NCBI GenBank assembly: GCA_003223645.1
Contig: QHVT01000006.1
Span: forward strand, 62,001-126,000
Direction of reading: 5' to 3'
Origin: Acidobacteriota bacterium
GTDB lineage: Bacteria; Acidobacteriota; Thermoanaerobaculia; Gp7-AA8
DNA: 64,000 nucleotides
The stretch's first letter is position 1; every line of letters begins with the position of its first letter. Of the stretch, positions 1 to 8,075 are shown one piece after another. Under the pieces are notes generated by a model. The model searched no databases. It worked only from the letters and a program-made list of their open reading frames with translations, and was not told where the DNA came from. The translations under genes and the position numbers were made by a program.

Positions 1-1
1 C

Positions 2-769
2 TATCCGTCGAAGGACGGCACGCGCGTCCCGATGTTCATGCTCTACAAGAAAGGCCTGCAGAAAAACGGCACCAACCCCACCTACCTCGGCGGATACGGC
101 GGCTTTTTGCAAAGCCAGCTGCCGACGTTCTCGCCGCGCGCGGTCGTGTTCGCGGAGAAGGGCGGCATCTACGCGGTGGCGAATCTGCGCGGCGGCGGCG
201 AGTACGGCGAGGCGTGGCATCGCGCCGGAATGCTCGACAAGAAACAGAACACGTTCGACGACTTCGCGGCCGCGGCCGAGTACCTGATCCGCGAGCGCTA
301 CACATCATCCGAACATCTCGCCGTCGCAGGCGGCAGCAACGGCGGACTGCTCGTCGCGGCGTTCGCGACGCAGCATCCCGACCTCGCGAGCGCCGTCATC
401 TGCCGCTTTCCGCTCATCGACATGCTGCGCTATCACAAGTACCTCGTCGGCAGTTTCTGGGTCCCCGAATACGGCAACCCCGACAACGAGGCAGACTTCA
501 AGTGGATCTATCCCTACTCGCCGTATCAGCACGTGACGAAGGGGACGAAGTATCCGGCGATGCTCTTCATCAGCGGCGACTCCGACACGCGCGTCGCACC
601 GCTGCACGCGCGCAAGATGACGGCGATGATGCAAGCCGCGAACGCGTCCGACAATCCGATCATGCTCCGCTACCACGTCTCGTCCGGACACTCCGGCGGC
701 GAGCCGTTGCACGAGCAGGTACACAACCAGGCGGAGGAGTTGGCGTTTTTGTGGTGGCGGCTGAAGTAG
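2..769 (+). CDS. Prolyl oligopeptidase (S9A), C-terminal part
   Basis: The gene enters from the left edge; the frame is open from base 2 and its first residues (YPSKDGTRVPMF) are the usual lead-in to the S9A catalytic domain. It hydrolyses Pro-containing peptides. The whole catalytic triad is visible: Ser in GGSNGG (about residue 100 counted from the first Met at base 32), Asp in SGDSDTRVAP and His in SSGHSGG near the C-terminus. The alpha/beta-hydrolase nucleophile region follows the conserved NLRGGGEYGEAWH segment. The N-terminal propeller is outside the window. It converges on the uridine kinase gene with a family A palindrome between them. Confidence 0.93.
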   Translation, partial: YPSKDGTRVPMFMLYKKGLQKNGTNPTYLGGYGGFLQSQLPTFSPRAVVFAEKGGIYAVANLRGGGEYGEAWHRAGMLDKKQNTFDDFAAAAEYLIRERYTSSEHLAVAGGSNGGLLVAAFATQHPDLASAVICRFPLIDMLRYHKYLVGSFWVPEYGNPDNEADFKWIYPYSPYQHVTKGTKYPAMLFISGDSDTRVAPLHARKMTAMMQAANASDNPIMLRYHVSSGHSGGEPLHEQVHNQAEELAFLWWRLK

Positions 770-868
770 GCTCAGAGGCTCAGAGGCTCATGGGCTCAGA
801 GGCTCATGGGCTCATAGGAGATCGTTCCACTATGAGCCTGTGCGCCTATGAGCCCCTGCGCCTACGCT
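770..868. repeat. Palindrome family A between convergent genes
   Basis: Repeated GGCTCAGAGGCTCATGGG units are followed by their complement (ATGAGCCTGTGCGCC, TATGAGCCCCTGCGCC). The arms could fold into one long imperfect hairpin that would lie at the 3' end of transcripts from both sides. Other copies are at 14101-14280, 29399-29486 with 32876-32915, and 35758-35838. Confidence 0.85.
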
Positions 869-1479
869 AGTAAATGCTCCACCCTCGCGATGATCGCCTC
901 GATCGCGACCTGATTCTCACCCCCCTCGGGGATGATGAGATCGGCGTAGCGTTTCGACGGCTCGACGAACTCTTCGTGCATCGGACGCACGGTCGTCTCG
1001 TATTGCGTGATCACGGAGTCGACGCTGCGTCCGCGCTCGTTGATGTCGCGCTTCAGGCGCCGAACGAAGCGAATGTCGGCGGGCGTGTCGACGAACAACT
1101 TGATGTCGATCCGCTTGCGCAGCTCCGACTCGGCGAGGACGAGGATTCCTTCGACGATGACGACCTTGCGCGGCTCGACGCGCGTCGTCTCCGGTCTGCG
1201 CGCATGGGTCGTGAAGTCGTACAGCGGCACTTCGATCGACGAGCCTTTCGACAGCACGTCGAGATGACGCACGAGCAGCTCCGTCTCCAGCGAGTCGGGG
1301 TGATCGAAGTTGATGCCGTGGCGCTCTTCGGGCGAGAGGCCGTCGAAGTTGCGGTAGTAGGAGTCGTGCGAGATCCACTCGATGCGGTCTTTGCCGACGC
1401 GGTCGTAGATCGAGCGCGCGACCGTCGTCTTCCCCGATCCCGTTCCGCCGGCGATGCCGATGACGATCGGGACTTTCAG
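862..1479 (-). CDS. udk: Uridine kinase
   Basis: Phosphorylates uridine and cytidine in pyrimidine salvage. From the chosen start the protein is 205 residues, normal for the family. A Walker A loop GGTGSGKT lies at residues 11-18, followed by the HDSYYRN substrate segment, the NFDHPDSLE motif and the PLYDF and VIVEGIL motifs. No ATG or GTG fits: the frame is open to a CTG at 1479 that overlaps the upstream stop as CTGA, so I take CTG as a probable non-canonical start (the first ATG, at 1272, would delete the P-loop). It is coupled to the zinc-ribbon gene at 1476-1637. Confidence 0.88.
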   Translation of the reverse strand: MKVPIVIGIAGGTGSGKTTVARSIYDRVGKDRIEWISHDSYYRNFDGLSPEERHGINFDHPDSLETELLVRHLDVLSKGSSIEVPLYDFTTHARRPETTRVEPRKVVIVEGILVLAESELRKRIDIKLFVDTPADIRFVRRLKRDINERGRSVDSVITQYETTVRPMHEEFVEPSKRYADLIIPEGGENQVAIEAIIARVEHLLA

Positions 1480-1637
1480 GATTGCTCCTCGAGCTCGGCC
1501 TCGGTCAGAAAATCCGACGGATCATCCGCGCCGCACGTGTTGCACACGACCTGCGCGAGCTTTCCCTTCACGTACTCGAACTGATACGTCGGCGTGTCGC
1601 ACTGAAGACAGATCAAGTATTCGGGTTCGTCGCTCAT
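1476..1637 (-). CDS. Small zinc-ribbon protein
   Basis: A 53-residue acidic protein beginning MSDEPEYLICLQC, with two CxxC pairs (CLQC near residues 10-13 and CNTC near 34-37) that would form one zinc ribbon. The frame stays open upstream, but that part is the translation of a family B palindrome, so the Met at 1637 is preferred. The stop overlaps the uridine kinase start by 4 bases, implying translational coupling. Function unknown; nucleic-acid or protein binding is only a guess. Confidence 0.75.
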   Translation of the reverse strand: MSDEPEYLICLQCDTPTYQFEYVKGKLAQVVCNTCGADDPSDFLTEAELEEQS

Positions 1638-1661
1638 CGGCGGGAAAGGATAGCTGATTAC

Positions 1662-1732
1662 GGGTTGCTCGGTTGCGCGGTCACGCGGTTGAATGCCGCG
1701 CAACTGCGCGACCGAGCAACTGCGCAACCGTT
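1662..1732. repeat. Palindrome family B
   Basis: Arms GTTGCTCGGTTGCGCGGTC and GACCGAGCAACTGCGCAACC surround a short loop. The same family occurs at 4617-4684 and 35660-35733. It ends directly at the stop codon of the secreted-protein gene at 1733. Confidence 0.85.
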
Positions 1733-2464
1733 TCATCTGGTGGCCACCCGCGGCTGCACGAACCTGCCCGTGTGCTCGTTGTCGATCACCGATCCATAAA
1801 CATAGGTCTCGCGCGACGCGCTCTCGATCACGACCGTGAAGTCGTCACCCTGCGAGATCGTCGGAAAGAGCGACTGGATCGATCGATGGACGAGGGACGT
1901 CGGCGGGACGGTGATGTACGAGATCGCGAGGTTGCGTCCGGGGATGCGTTGCAGCGCGAGCAGAAACTCGGCGGGCGTTTCGCCGAAGTTCACGAGGCCG
2001 ATGTTGGTGCGGTAGTTGTCGGTGAAGGAGAGGTTGTCGAGCGCGCGCAGCGGGTAGTAGGCGAGGCCGCTGTAGACGGCGATCGGCTCGGGCTTCGTCA
2101 TCTCGCCGTTGTGGATGCCGAACACGGTGGCGCGGACGGTGAGCGCGCGGCGCGAGTCGCTGGTGACGCGCAGCGGCGAGAGCGCGAACGGGACCGTGGG
2201 GAACGTCGCCATGATGTCGGGGAAGGTTTTCGACTCGCCGGGCCCGAGGTCGAAGAAGGCGACCGGATTTTCGGGAGCGGTGACGAGATCCATCGCGACG
2301 TTGACGGGACTGCCGGTGTCGTTCACGACTTCGATGGTCGTCTTCCAGAGCACGCCGGGTCCCATCATCGTTCCGACCACCGGCACGATCACCGTCGATA
2401 CAGCTTCCTGTGCGCCGGCGCTGACGGCAAACGACAGGACTGCGAGGAGCAGGCGAAACCTCAT
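1733..2464 (-). CDS. Secreted protein of unknown function
   Basis: 243 residues with a clear signal peptide (basic MRFR, a hydrophobic LLLAVLSFAVSAG core and a likely cut after AGA-Q). The mature part is beta-rich with no cysteine cluster or catalytic motif I recognise. Phrases such as WKTTIEVVNDTGSPVNVAM suggest an immunoglobulin-like beta-sandwich fold (inference). Probably periplasmic or surface-exposed. It lies upstream of the zinc-ribbon gene on the same strand, separated by a family B hairpin. Confidence 0.78.
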   Translation of the reverse strand: MRFRLLLAVLSFAVSAGAQEAVSTVIVPVVGTMMGPGVLWKTTIEVVNDTGSPVNVAMDLVTAPENPVAFFDLGPGESKTFPDIMATFPTVPFALSPLRVTSDSRRALTVRATVFGIHNGEMTKPEPIAVYSGLAYYPLRALDNLSFTDNYRTNIGLVNFGETPAEFLLALQRIPGRNLAISYITVPPTSLVHRSIQSLFPTISQGDDFTVVIESASRETYVYGSVIDNEHTGRFVQPRVATR

Positions 2465-2499
2465 TCGACAGATACGACGGTTTTAATTATCAGGGAGTT

Positions 2500-3399
2500 T
2501 CAGACGAAATGCGGACGCAGCACGCGCGTGCCGACGACCAGCACTTTCTGCAGCGGCGTCAGCGAGAGGCGTTTGCGGATGGCAATGAACGGATCCTTCT
2601 TCAATTTCGCGAGCACCGTTGCGTAAACGCCGCCCATGAGCAGGGTCGGAAACCGCGCATCGAACGCGAGCTCGCGCAGCAGCGGCTCCGCATCGCGGAA
2701 GTACTGCTCGGCGCGATCAAGTTGAAACTCGATGAGCTGCCGCATCGACACGTTCTCGACGCGAGCGAAGACGTCCTGTTCCGCGACGCCGAACCGGCGC
2801 AGTTCTTCGAGCGGAACGTAGATGCGATCGCGCGCGAGATCGTCGCCGATGTCGCGCGTAACGTTCGTCAGCTGCAGCGCGGTCGCGAGACTGCGTCCAT
2901 GCGCCGGCGCAGCGTCGGAGCGATAGCCGAAGATCGACAGCGAGATGTCGGAGATGGACGTCGCGACGAGATCGCAGTAGTGCAGCAGCTCGTCGAACGT
3001 TTCGTAGCGCGACTTCACGAGGTCCTGGCGACAGCCGTCCATCAGCGCGATGAATGCGGACTTCGGGATGTCGAAGTGTTGGAGCGCGTCGGCGAGGGCG
3101 ATGGTGATGGGGTGGGTGGCTGACGCGTCGTACGCGCGATCGAGCTCGCGCTGCCATTCATCAAGAACCTGTGGAGCGGCGGCCGCTTCGGCCGCCGAAT
3201 TCTCGCGAGGGCCGACGGCCGAAGCGGCCGCCGCTCCACTGTCGTCATCGACGATATCGTCGGCCACACGGCAAAACGCATACGCCGCGTACACCGCGCG
3301 CCGTTTCACTTTCGGCAGAAAACGAAAGCCCACCGAAAAGTTCGCGCCGTGTTTGTGCGCGATCGCGCGGCAGTAGGCGTAGGCCTCGTCGATCTTCAT
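2500..3399 (-). CDS. Squalene/phytoene synthase family protein
   Basis: Head-to-head condensation of prenyl diphosphates (squalene or phytoene type). Both Asp-rich Mg-binding motifs are present: DDIVDD at residues 48-53 and DIGDD near the middle, with the AYAFCRVAD lead-in. The true start is the Met of MKIDEAYAYCR at 3399, overlapping the upstream FAD gene stop by 4 bases. Residues about 55-77 (Ala-rich, containing GPRENSAAEAAAA) are extra compared with the family and are exactly the translation of a family C palindrome inserted right after the first Asp motif. Whether the enzyme is HpnC/D-like (hopanoid) or carotenoid cannot be decided from this sequence. Confidence 0.88.
   Translation of the reverse strand: MKIDEAYAYCRAIAHKHGANFSVGFRFLPKVKRRAVYAAYAFCRVADDIVDDDSGAAAASAVGPRENSAAEAAAAPQVLDEWQRELDRAYDASATHPITIALADALQHFDIPKSAFIALMDGCRQDLVKSRYETFDELLHYCDLVATSISDISLSIFGYRSDAAPAHGRSLATALQLTNVTRDIGDDLARDRIYVPLEELRRFGVAEQDVFARVENVSMRQLIEFQLDRAEQYFRDAEPLLRELAFDARFPTLLMGGVYATVLAKLKKDPFIAIRKRLSLTPLQKVLVVGTRVLRPHFV
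3170..3241. repeat. Palindrome family C inside a coding region
   Basis: Arms TGGAGCGGCGGCCGCTTCGG and CCGAAGCGGCCGCCGCTCCA with the family core GAATTCTCGCGAG in the loop. It keeps the phytoene synthase frame open. Other C elements: 50487-50562, 57954-58026, 61424-61519. Confidence 0.92.
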
Positions 3400-4613
3400 T
3401 GCACCTCCGGAGTGGTGCGGGCCTCCGGCCCGCCTTCCGAAAGCGCGCCGGAGGCGCGCACCACTCCAGGCACCGGTCCCAGCGGCGGCACTTTCATTTC
3501 CGTGTCGCGTGCGCGGCACCAATGCTCGCCCGGCTTGTGCTGGCAGCGGCCGCGGTGGTGCCACACGCGGCGCACGAGCGGCGCGAGCAGCGCCTTCCAC
3601 CAGCGGCGCTGATGCCATCCATTGAGATATCCGCGGAAGTCTTTCGCGTTCGCGGCCTGCCGCACGAACATCGAGAGTCCGGTGTTGCCGCCGGCCTCGT
3701 ACAGAAATCGATTGACGAGACTCGTCTCCTGCTTCGCTCCGAGCTCGCGCGTCCAGAGCTCATCGAAGTCGCGCGACTCGAGAATGCTGCGCGCGGCGAG
3801 CCAGCCGCTGGTGAGCGCGTAGCGGATGCCGAGGCCGAAGAGATAGTCCTGAAACCCTGCGGCCTCGCCGACGTAGCGCGTGTCGCCCTTTGTGGCGTGG
3901 TTCTTCAGATGAAAGTTCATGTACGAGTAGCCGGTGCGCGTCTCGGCGGGAATCACGAACGGATGCACGCGCTGCGCGGCGGCGAGCGAGTGATCGAAGT
4001 ACTCGTCGATCTTCTTGAAGTCGGCGACGATCGCGCAGCCGAACGTGGCGATGCCGTCGAGGATGAAGAGATACGAGTAGCCGCCCGGCGACAGGTGATG
4101 ATTGAAGAAGACGTCGATGCGCTCCGGTTCGTCGTCACTTTTTGCAGGGCGCCACGTCATCTCGCGCGCGAGTCCGTCGGGTGACGCCGGACCGGTGGCG
4201 ATGATGTCCGCGTCCTGCAGCCGGCTGTTGAAGATCACGTTCACGCCCGCGGCTTTCGCCTGCGCGAGGAGACCGCGATCGAGCGTGTTGTCTTCGGCGC
4301 CGCGCCGGATGAACCAGCCGTACGGCTCGTTGCTGCGGACCGTCCGCTTGCGATCGCGCGCGTCGTAAAACGTCGACCAGTCCGCGGGACGAAAGTAGAA
4401 GTTCGTGTCGATGCCGATGCGCTTCAGAAAGTCCGGCACCGGCTCGCGCTCGGATGCCGACTCGATGATTTGCAGGTCGCCGATGAAGCGCGTCCCGACG
4501 TCCGCTTTCGCCTCGTGCACCTCGACCGCGCGGCCTGCGCGCGCGAGCACGATCGCGGCGGCAAGGCCGGATGGTCCCGCGCCTGCAATACGGATGGGTT
4601 GAGGTTCGGACAT
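3396..4613 (-). CDS. FAD-dependent oxidoreductase, geranylgeranyl-reductase-like
   Basis: 405 residues beginning MSEPQPIRIAGAGPSGLAAA, a Rossmann GxGxxG dinucleotide-binding site at residues 11-16, followed by the Glu of VEVHEAK that binds ribose. The central ATGPASPDG and late GEAAGFQDYLFGLGIRYA segments match the GD-type FAD motif of geranylgeranyl reductase or lycopene cyclase-like flavoproteins. It lies directly upstream of, and coupled to, a prenyl synthase, so a role in hydrogenating or oxidising an isoprenoid is likely. The C-terminus carries Cys and His residues (RGRCQHKPGEHWCRA) and then a tail translated from a palindrome. The start at 4613 is chosen because upstream sequence is a family B palindrome. 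Confidence 0.82.
   Translation of the reverse strand: MSEPQPIRIAGAGPSGLAAAIVLARAGRAVEVHEAKADVGTRFIGDLQIIESASEREPVPDFLKRIGIDTNFYFRPADWSTFYDARDRKRTVRSNEPYGWFIRRGAEDNTLDRGLLAQAKAAGVNVIFNSRLQDADIIATGPASPDGLAREMTWRPAKSDDEPERIDVFFNHHLSPGGYSYLFILDGIATFGCAIVADFKKIDEYFDHSLAAAQRVHPFVIPAETRTGYSYMNFHLKNHATKGDTRYVGEAAGFQDYLFGLGIRYALTSGWLAARSILESRDFDELWTRELGAKQETSLVNRFLYEAGGNTGLSMFVRQAANAKDFRGYLNGWHQRRWWKALLAPLVRRVWHHRGRCQHKPGEHWCRARDTEMKVPPLGPVPGVVRASGALSEGGPEARTTPEVQ
3411..3465. repeat. GC-rich palindrome forming a gene's C-terminal tail
   Basis: Arms AGTGGTGCGGGCCTCCGGC and GCCGGAGGCGCGCACCACT. It encodes the last 20-odd residues of the FAD oxidoreductase, just before the overlapping start of the phytoene synthase. 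Only copy of this type seen in the window. Confidence 0.85.
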
Positions 4614-4616
4614 GTC

Positions 4617-4684
4617 AGTGCGCGGTTGCGCAGTCGCGCGGTTACGCGGTGCCGCGCAACCGAGTGACCGCGTAACTGCGTGAC
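4617..4684. repeat. Palindrome family B between divergent genes
   Basis: Arms GCGCGGTTGCGCAGTCGCGCG and the diverged complement CGAGTGACCGCGTAACTGCG. It fills the promoter space between the FAD oxidoreductase and murJ starts, so here it cannot be a terminator for either neighbour. Confidence 0.8.
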
Positions 4685-4702
4685 CGTGTATCTTAACGCG
4701 CC

Positions 4703-6361
4703 GTGTCTGACGTTCACTCCGCAACCGCTCCCAAGCCGCGCGCACGCTTCGGCGGCTACGCCGCGCTCGTCGCGGCCGGGATCCTTTTGAGCCGCATCGC
4801 CGGCCTCATTCGCACGCGCGTGATGGCGCACTACCTCGGCAACTCCCGCGCCGCCGACGCGTTCGCCGCCGCGCTCAAAGTCCCGAATTTTCTGCAGAAT
4901 CTCTTCGGCGAGGGCGTGCTCTCCGCGTCGTTCATTCCCGTCTACGCGCGGACGCTCGCGCGCGGCGAAGAAGAACTGGCCGGGCGCGTCGCCGGCGTGA
5001 TCGCCACGATCATCACGTTCGCCACGTCGATCTTCGTCCTTCTCGGCGTTCTGCTCACGCCGTGGCTGATCGATCTCATCGCGCCGGGATTCCAAGGCGA
5101 GGTGCGGCTCCTCACGATCAGGCTCGTGCGCATCCTCTTTCCCGGCACCGGGATCCTCGTCCTCTCCGCCTGGTGCCTCGGCATCCTGAACAGTCACAAG
5201 AAATTCTTCATCTCCTACGTCGCGCCCGTGCTTTGGAACGCGGCCATGGTCGCGACGCTGGTGATTTTCGGAACGCGCCTGCACGAATTTGATCTCGTCA
5301 TCGCGCTGGCCTGGGGCACGGTCGTCGGCTGCGCACTGCAACTCGGCGTTCAGCTGCCGTTCGTGTTGCGATCGGCCAAGCACCTGAAATTCGGGTTCTC
5401 GATCTTCGACGAGATCCGCGACGTGTTTCGATCGTTCGCGCCGATCGTCGTCGGCCGCGGCGTCGTGCAGCTCAGCGCATACATCGATCAAATCATCGCG
5501 ACGCTGTTGCCGTCCGGCGCCGTCATCTGCCTGACGTACGCGCAGACGATCTATCTGATGCCGATCTCACTCTTCGGCATGTCCGTCGCCGCGGCCGAGC
5601 TGCCGCAGATGGCGGGCGAGGTGGGGGAGGAAGAGAGCGTGAAGGCCGCGCTGCGCGGGCGGCTCGCACGCGGACTGCGACAAATCTCCTTCTTCGTCGT
5701 GCCGACGGTCGTCGCGTTCGTCGCGATCGGCGATCTCCTCATCGGCGCGATTCTGCAGACCGGCAAATTCACGCCGGAAGTCACGCGCTACGTCTGGTAC
5801 ATCCTCGCCGGCTCGACCGTCGGTCTCCTCGCCGCGACCCTCGGCCGTCTGTACTCGTCGGCGTTCTACGCGCTGCGCGACACGCGTACGCCGCTGAAGT
5901 TCGCAACCGTGCGCGTGATCCTTACCGGCGGGCTCGGATATCTCTTCGCGTTTCCGCTGCGCTTCGTCATCGTCGACCTCATCGAGCTGCTGCACATGCC
6001 GATTCCGAAAGTCCAGGGCGGAACTGTTGCTCTGGGTGCCGTCGGCCTCACCGCATCCGCCGGCGTCGCCGGCTGGGTCGAGTTCCTCCTGCTGCGCCGC
6101 GCGATGCAAAAGCGCATCGGCCGCATCGAGGCGGCGGGCACGTTCGAGTTGAGACTCTGGATCGCCGCCATCGCCGCCGGCGCGATCAGCGTCGCCGCCG
6201 ATCGACTCGCACTGCGTCATTTGCTGCGCCACGTGCCGCTTCACACGATCGCCGGCGCGATCGCCGCGAGCAGCATCTTCGGAGTGACGTACTTTGTCGT
6301 CGCGGCGCTGCTCGGAGTCGGCGAAGTGCGCTCGTTCCTTGCGCGCTTCCGGCGGCGCTAG
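4703..6361 (+). CDS. murJ: Lipid II flippase MurJ
   Basis: Flips undecaprenyl-linked peptidoglycan precursor across the inner membrane. The 552-residue polytopic protein has the MurJ/MviN N-terminal signature (LLSRIAGLIRTRVMAHYLG, then ADAFAAALKVPNFLQNLFGEG) and about 14 hydrophobic segments. The conserved YSSAFYALRDTRTPLK segment is at residues about 390-405. The start is a GTG at 4703. It is transcribed alone, divergent from the FAD oxidoreductase. Family length is 500-550 residues, so it is complete. Confidence 0.95.
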   Translation: MSDVHSATAPKPRARFGGYAALVAAGILLSRIAGLIRTRVMAHYLGNSRAADAFAAALKVPNFLQNLFGEGVLSASFIPVYARTLARGEEELAGRVAGVIATIITFATSIFVLLGVLLTPWLIDLIAPGFQGEVRLLTIRLVRILFPGTGILVLSAWCLGILNSHKKFFISYVAPVLWNAAMVATLVIFGTRLHEFDLVIALAWGTVVGCALQLGVQLPFVLRSAKHLKFGFSIFDEIRDVFRSFAPIVVGRGVVQLSAYIDQIIATLLPSGAVICLTYAQTIYLMPISLFGMSVAAAELPQMAGEVGEEESVKAALRGRLARGLRQISFFVVPTVVAFVAIGDLLIGAILQTGKFTPEVTRYVWYILAGSTVGLLAATLGRLYSSAFYALRDTRTPLKFATVRVILTGGLGYLFAFPLRFVIVDLIELLHMPIPKVQGGTVALGAVGLTASAGVAGWVEFLLLRRAMQKRIGRIEAAGTFELRLWIAAIAAGAISVAADRLALRHLLRHVPLHTIAGAIAASSIFGVTYFVVAALLGVGEVRSFLARFRRR

Positions 6362-6367
6362 TTCCTT

Positions 6368-6439
6368 TGGACTGCGGCAGCATCGCTGCCGCTTTTGTAT
6401 AGTCGTATAGCAAAGCGGCGGCGCAGCCACCGCAGTCCA
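6368..6439. repeat. Palindrome downstream of murJ
   Basis: Outer arms TGGACTGCGG and CCGCAGTCCA enclose an inner hairpin GCGGCAGCATCGCTGCCGC. Single copy in this window; likely a stem-loop at the murJ transcript end. Confidence 0.8.
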
Positions 6440-6515
6440 TATCCATGTCAGAGCTTTGTAAGGAAAGGCCGCGCGCCGTTTCGCCGCTGCGCGGCGCTGC
6501 TACGCTCGCGTTGCA

Positions 6516-8075
6516 ATGAAGGTGATCGGCGGCTTGCTCTCCGCGGCGCTCGTGCTCGCGGCGGTGATGACGTGGCGCACGATCATCGCGGAGCGCGAGC
6601 GGCGGCTCGTGGCCGAGCGCGCGATCAAGGCGTACGCGGCGATGATCGCCGAGGAGCTCGTGCGGCGGACGCTGTTCGAGTACGAATACTTCGGGTTCGC
6701 GCCGGTGCGGCAGGAGATCGTCGACGGCGTCGATCGCACGGGACGCGTGCCTTCGGTCGACGACGTGCGCGCCACGCCGTTCGTGCGCAACCGCGAGGCA
6801 GGGAGCATTCCGGAGCGCATCTTCCTCGCGGACTTCAACACGCGCACGGTCGAGCCGCCGCTGCCGCCGGAGCTGCAGCAGTGGGTGTTGCAGCATCTCG
6901 AGCGCATCGCGCGCTCGCGCCCGCGGATCGGAAGCGATCAGGTCATCACGCTGCCATTCGCGGACGGCGAGCACTTCCTCGTTTACGCGTCGGCGTTTCT
7001 CGATGAGCGCAGGATCCCGGCGTTCTTGGTGCGCAACGACGGGTTGCGCGAGCTCGCCGGCCGCGCGCTGGAACGCCGCTCGCCGTTTCCCGCGATCTTC
7101 GAACAGAGGCTGACGCAGCGCGATCTTTTCTTTTCGATCTCGCGCGCCGGCCGCGTGCTCTTCGCGACGCCGGGGCGATTCGACCCGACTCGCGGAAAGC
7201 GGATGATGATGCCGTCGGCGATCGCGACGACGCTGCGCGGCGCGACGATCGAGTGCTCGCTCTCGCCGCGCGCTGTCGCGACGGTTGTCCCCGGCGGCAT
7301 TCCGTCGTCGCATCCGGCCGCGTCGATCGCGATGTTGATCGCAACGGCCGGCGTGTTCGGCGCGCTGCTCATCGTCGTGCGCCGCGCGCGGCAGCTCGAT
7401 CGCGTGCGATCCGACTTCGTCGCCGGAATCTCGCACGAGCTGCGCACGCCGCTGACGCAGATCCGGATGTTCGCGGAGACGCTGTCGCTGAGCAGGCTGC
7501 GTTCCGAATCGGATCGGCAGCGCGCGCTGGAGATCATCCGCCGCGAAACGGCGCGGCTCGCGAATCTCGTCGAGAACCTGCTCGCGTTTTCGCAGGGCGA
7601 GCGCGGCGAGTTGCGCGTCGTGCGCATCGAGCACGACCTCTGCGCGCTAGTCGGCGACGCGGTGAATTCGTTTTCGGCACTCGCGGCCGCGAAGCAGAAC
7701 ACGCTGCAGTTGTGCGCACGCGAGCCGTGTGTCGCGCCGGTCGATGAGGATGCGCTGAAGCAAATCGTCCTCAATCTGCTCGACAACGCGGTGCGTTACG
7801 GCCGGCGCGGACAGACGGTGGTGATCGAAGTCGCGCCGGCGGATTCGTTCGTGCGCATCGCGGTGGACGACGAAGGAGCGGGGATTCCGGCCGAGGAGCG
7901 CGATCGCGTGTGGATCAAGTTCTATCGCATGGATCGCGATCGCGAGACGCATCACACCGGGAGCGGGATCGGGCTGGCGGTGGTGCAGGACATCGTCGAG
8001 AAACATGGCGGACGTTACTTCGTGGAAGACGGACGCCGCGGCGGCGCGCGGTTCGTGGTGGAGCTGCCGACATGA
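6516..8075 (+). CDS. Membrane sensor histidine kinase (HisKA/HATPase_c)
   Basis: 519 residues: an N-terminal membrane helix (VIGGLLSAALVLAAVM), a roughly 260-residue extracytoplasmic sensor region, a second helix (IAMLIATAGVFGALLIVV), then the kinase. The H-box ISHELRTPLTQIRM carries the phospho-acceptor His near residue 306. The N-box (LNLLDNAVRYG), G1 (DDEGAGIP) and G2 (GSGIGLAVV) motifs are intact. The stop overlaps the next gene's ATG, so it forms an operon with its response regulator. The signal sensed is unknown. Confidence 0.93.
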   Translation: MKVIGGLLSAALVLAAVMTWRTIIAERERRLVAERAIKAYAAMIAEELVRRTLFEYEYFGFAPVRQEIVDGVDRTGRVPSVDDVRATPFVRNREAGSIPERIFLADFNTRTVEPPLPPELQQWVLQHLERIARSRPRIGSDQVITLPFADGEHFLVYASAFLDERRIPAFLVRNDGLRELAGRALERRSPFPAIFEQRLTQRDLFFSISRAGRVLFATPGRFDPTRGKRMMMPSAIATTLRGATIECSLSPRAVATVVPGGIPSSHPAASIAMLIATAGVFGALLIVVRRARQLDRVRSDFVAGISHELRTPLTQIRMFAETLSLSRLRSESDRQRALEIIRRETARLANLVENLLAFSQGERGELRVVRIEHDLCALVGDAVNSFSALAAAKQNTLQLCAREPCVAPVDEDALKQIVLNLLDNAVRYGRRGQTVVIEVAPADSFVRIAVDDEGAGIPAEERDRVWIKFYRMDRDRETHHTGSGIGLAVVQDIVEKHGGRYFVEDGRRGGARFVVELPT

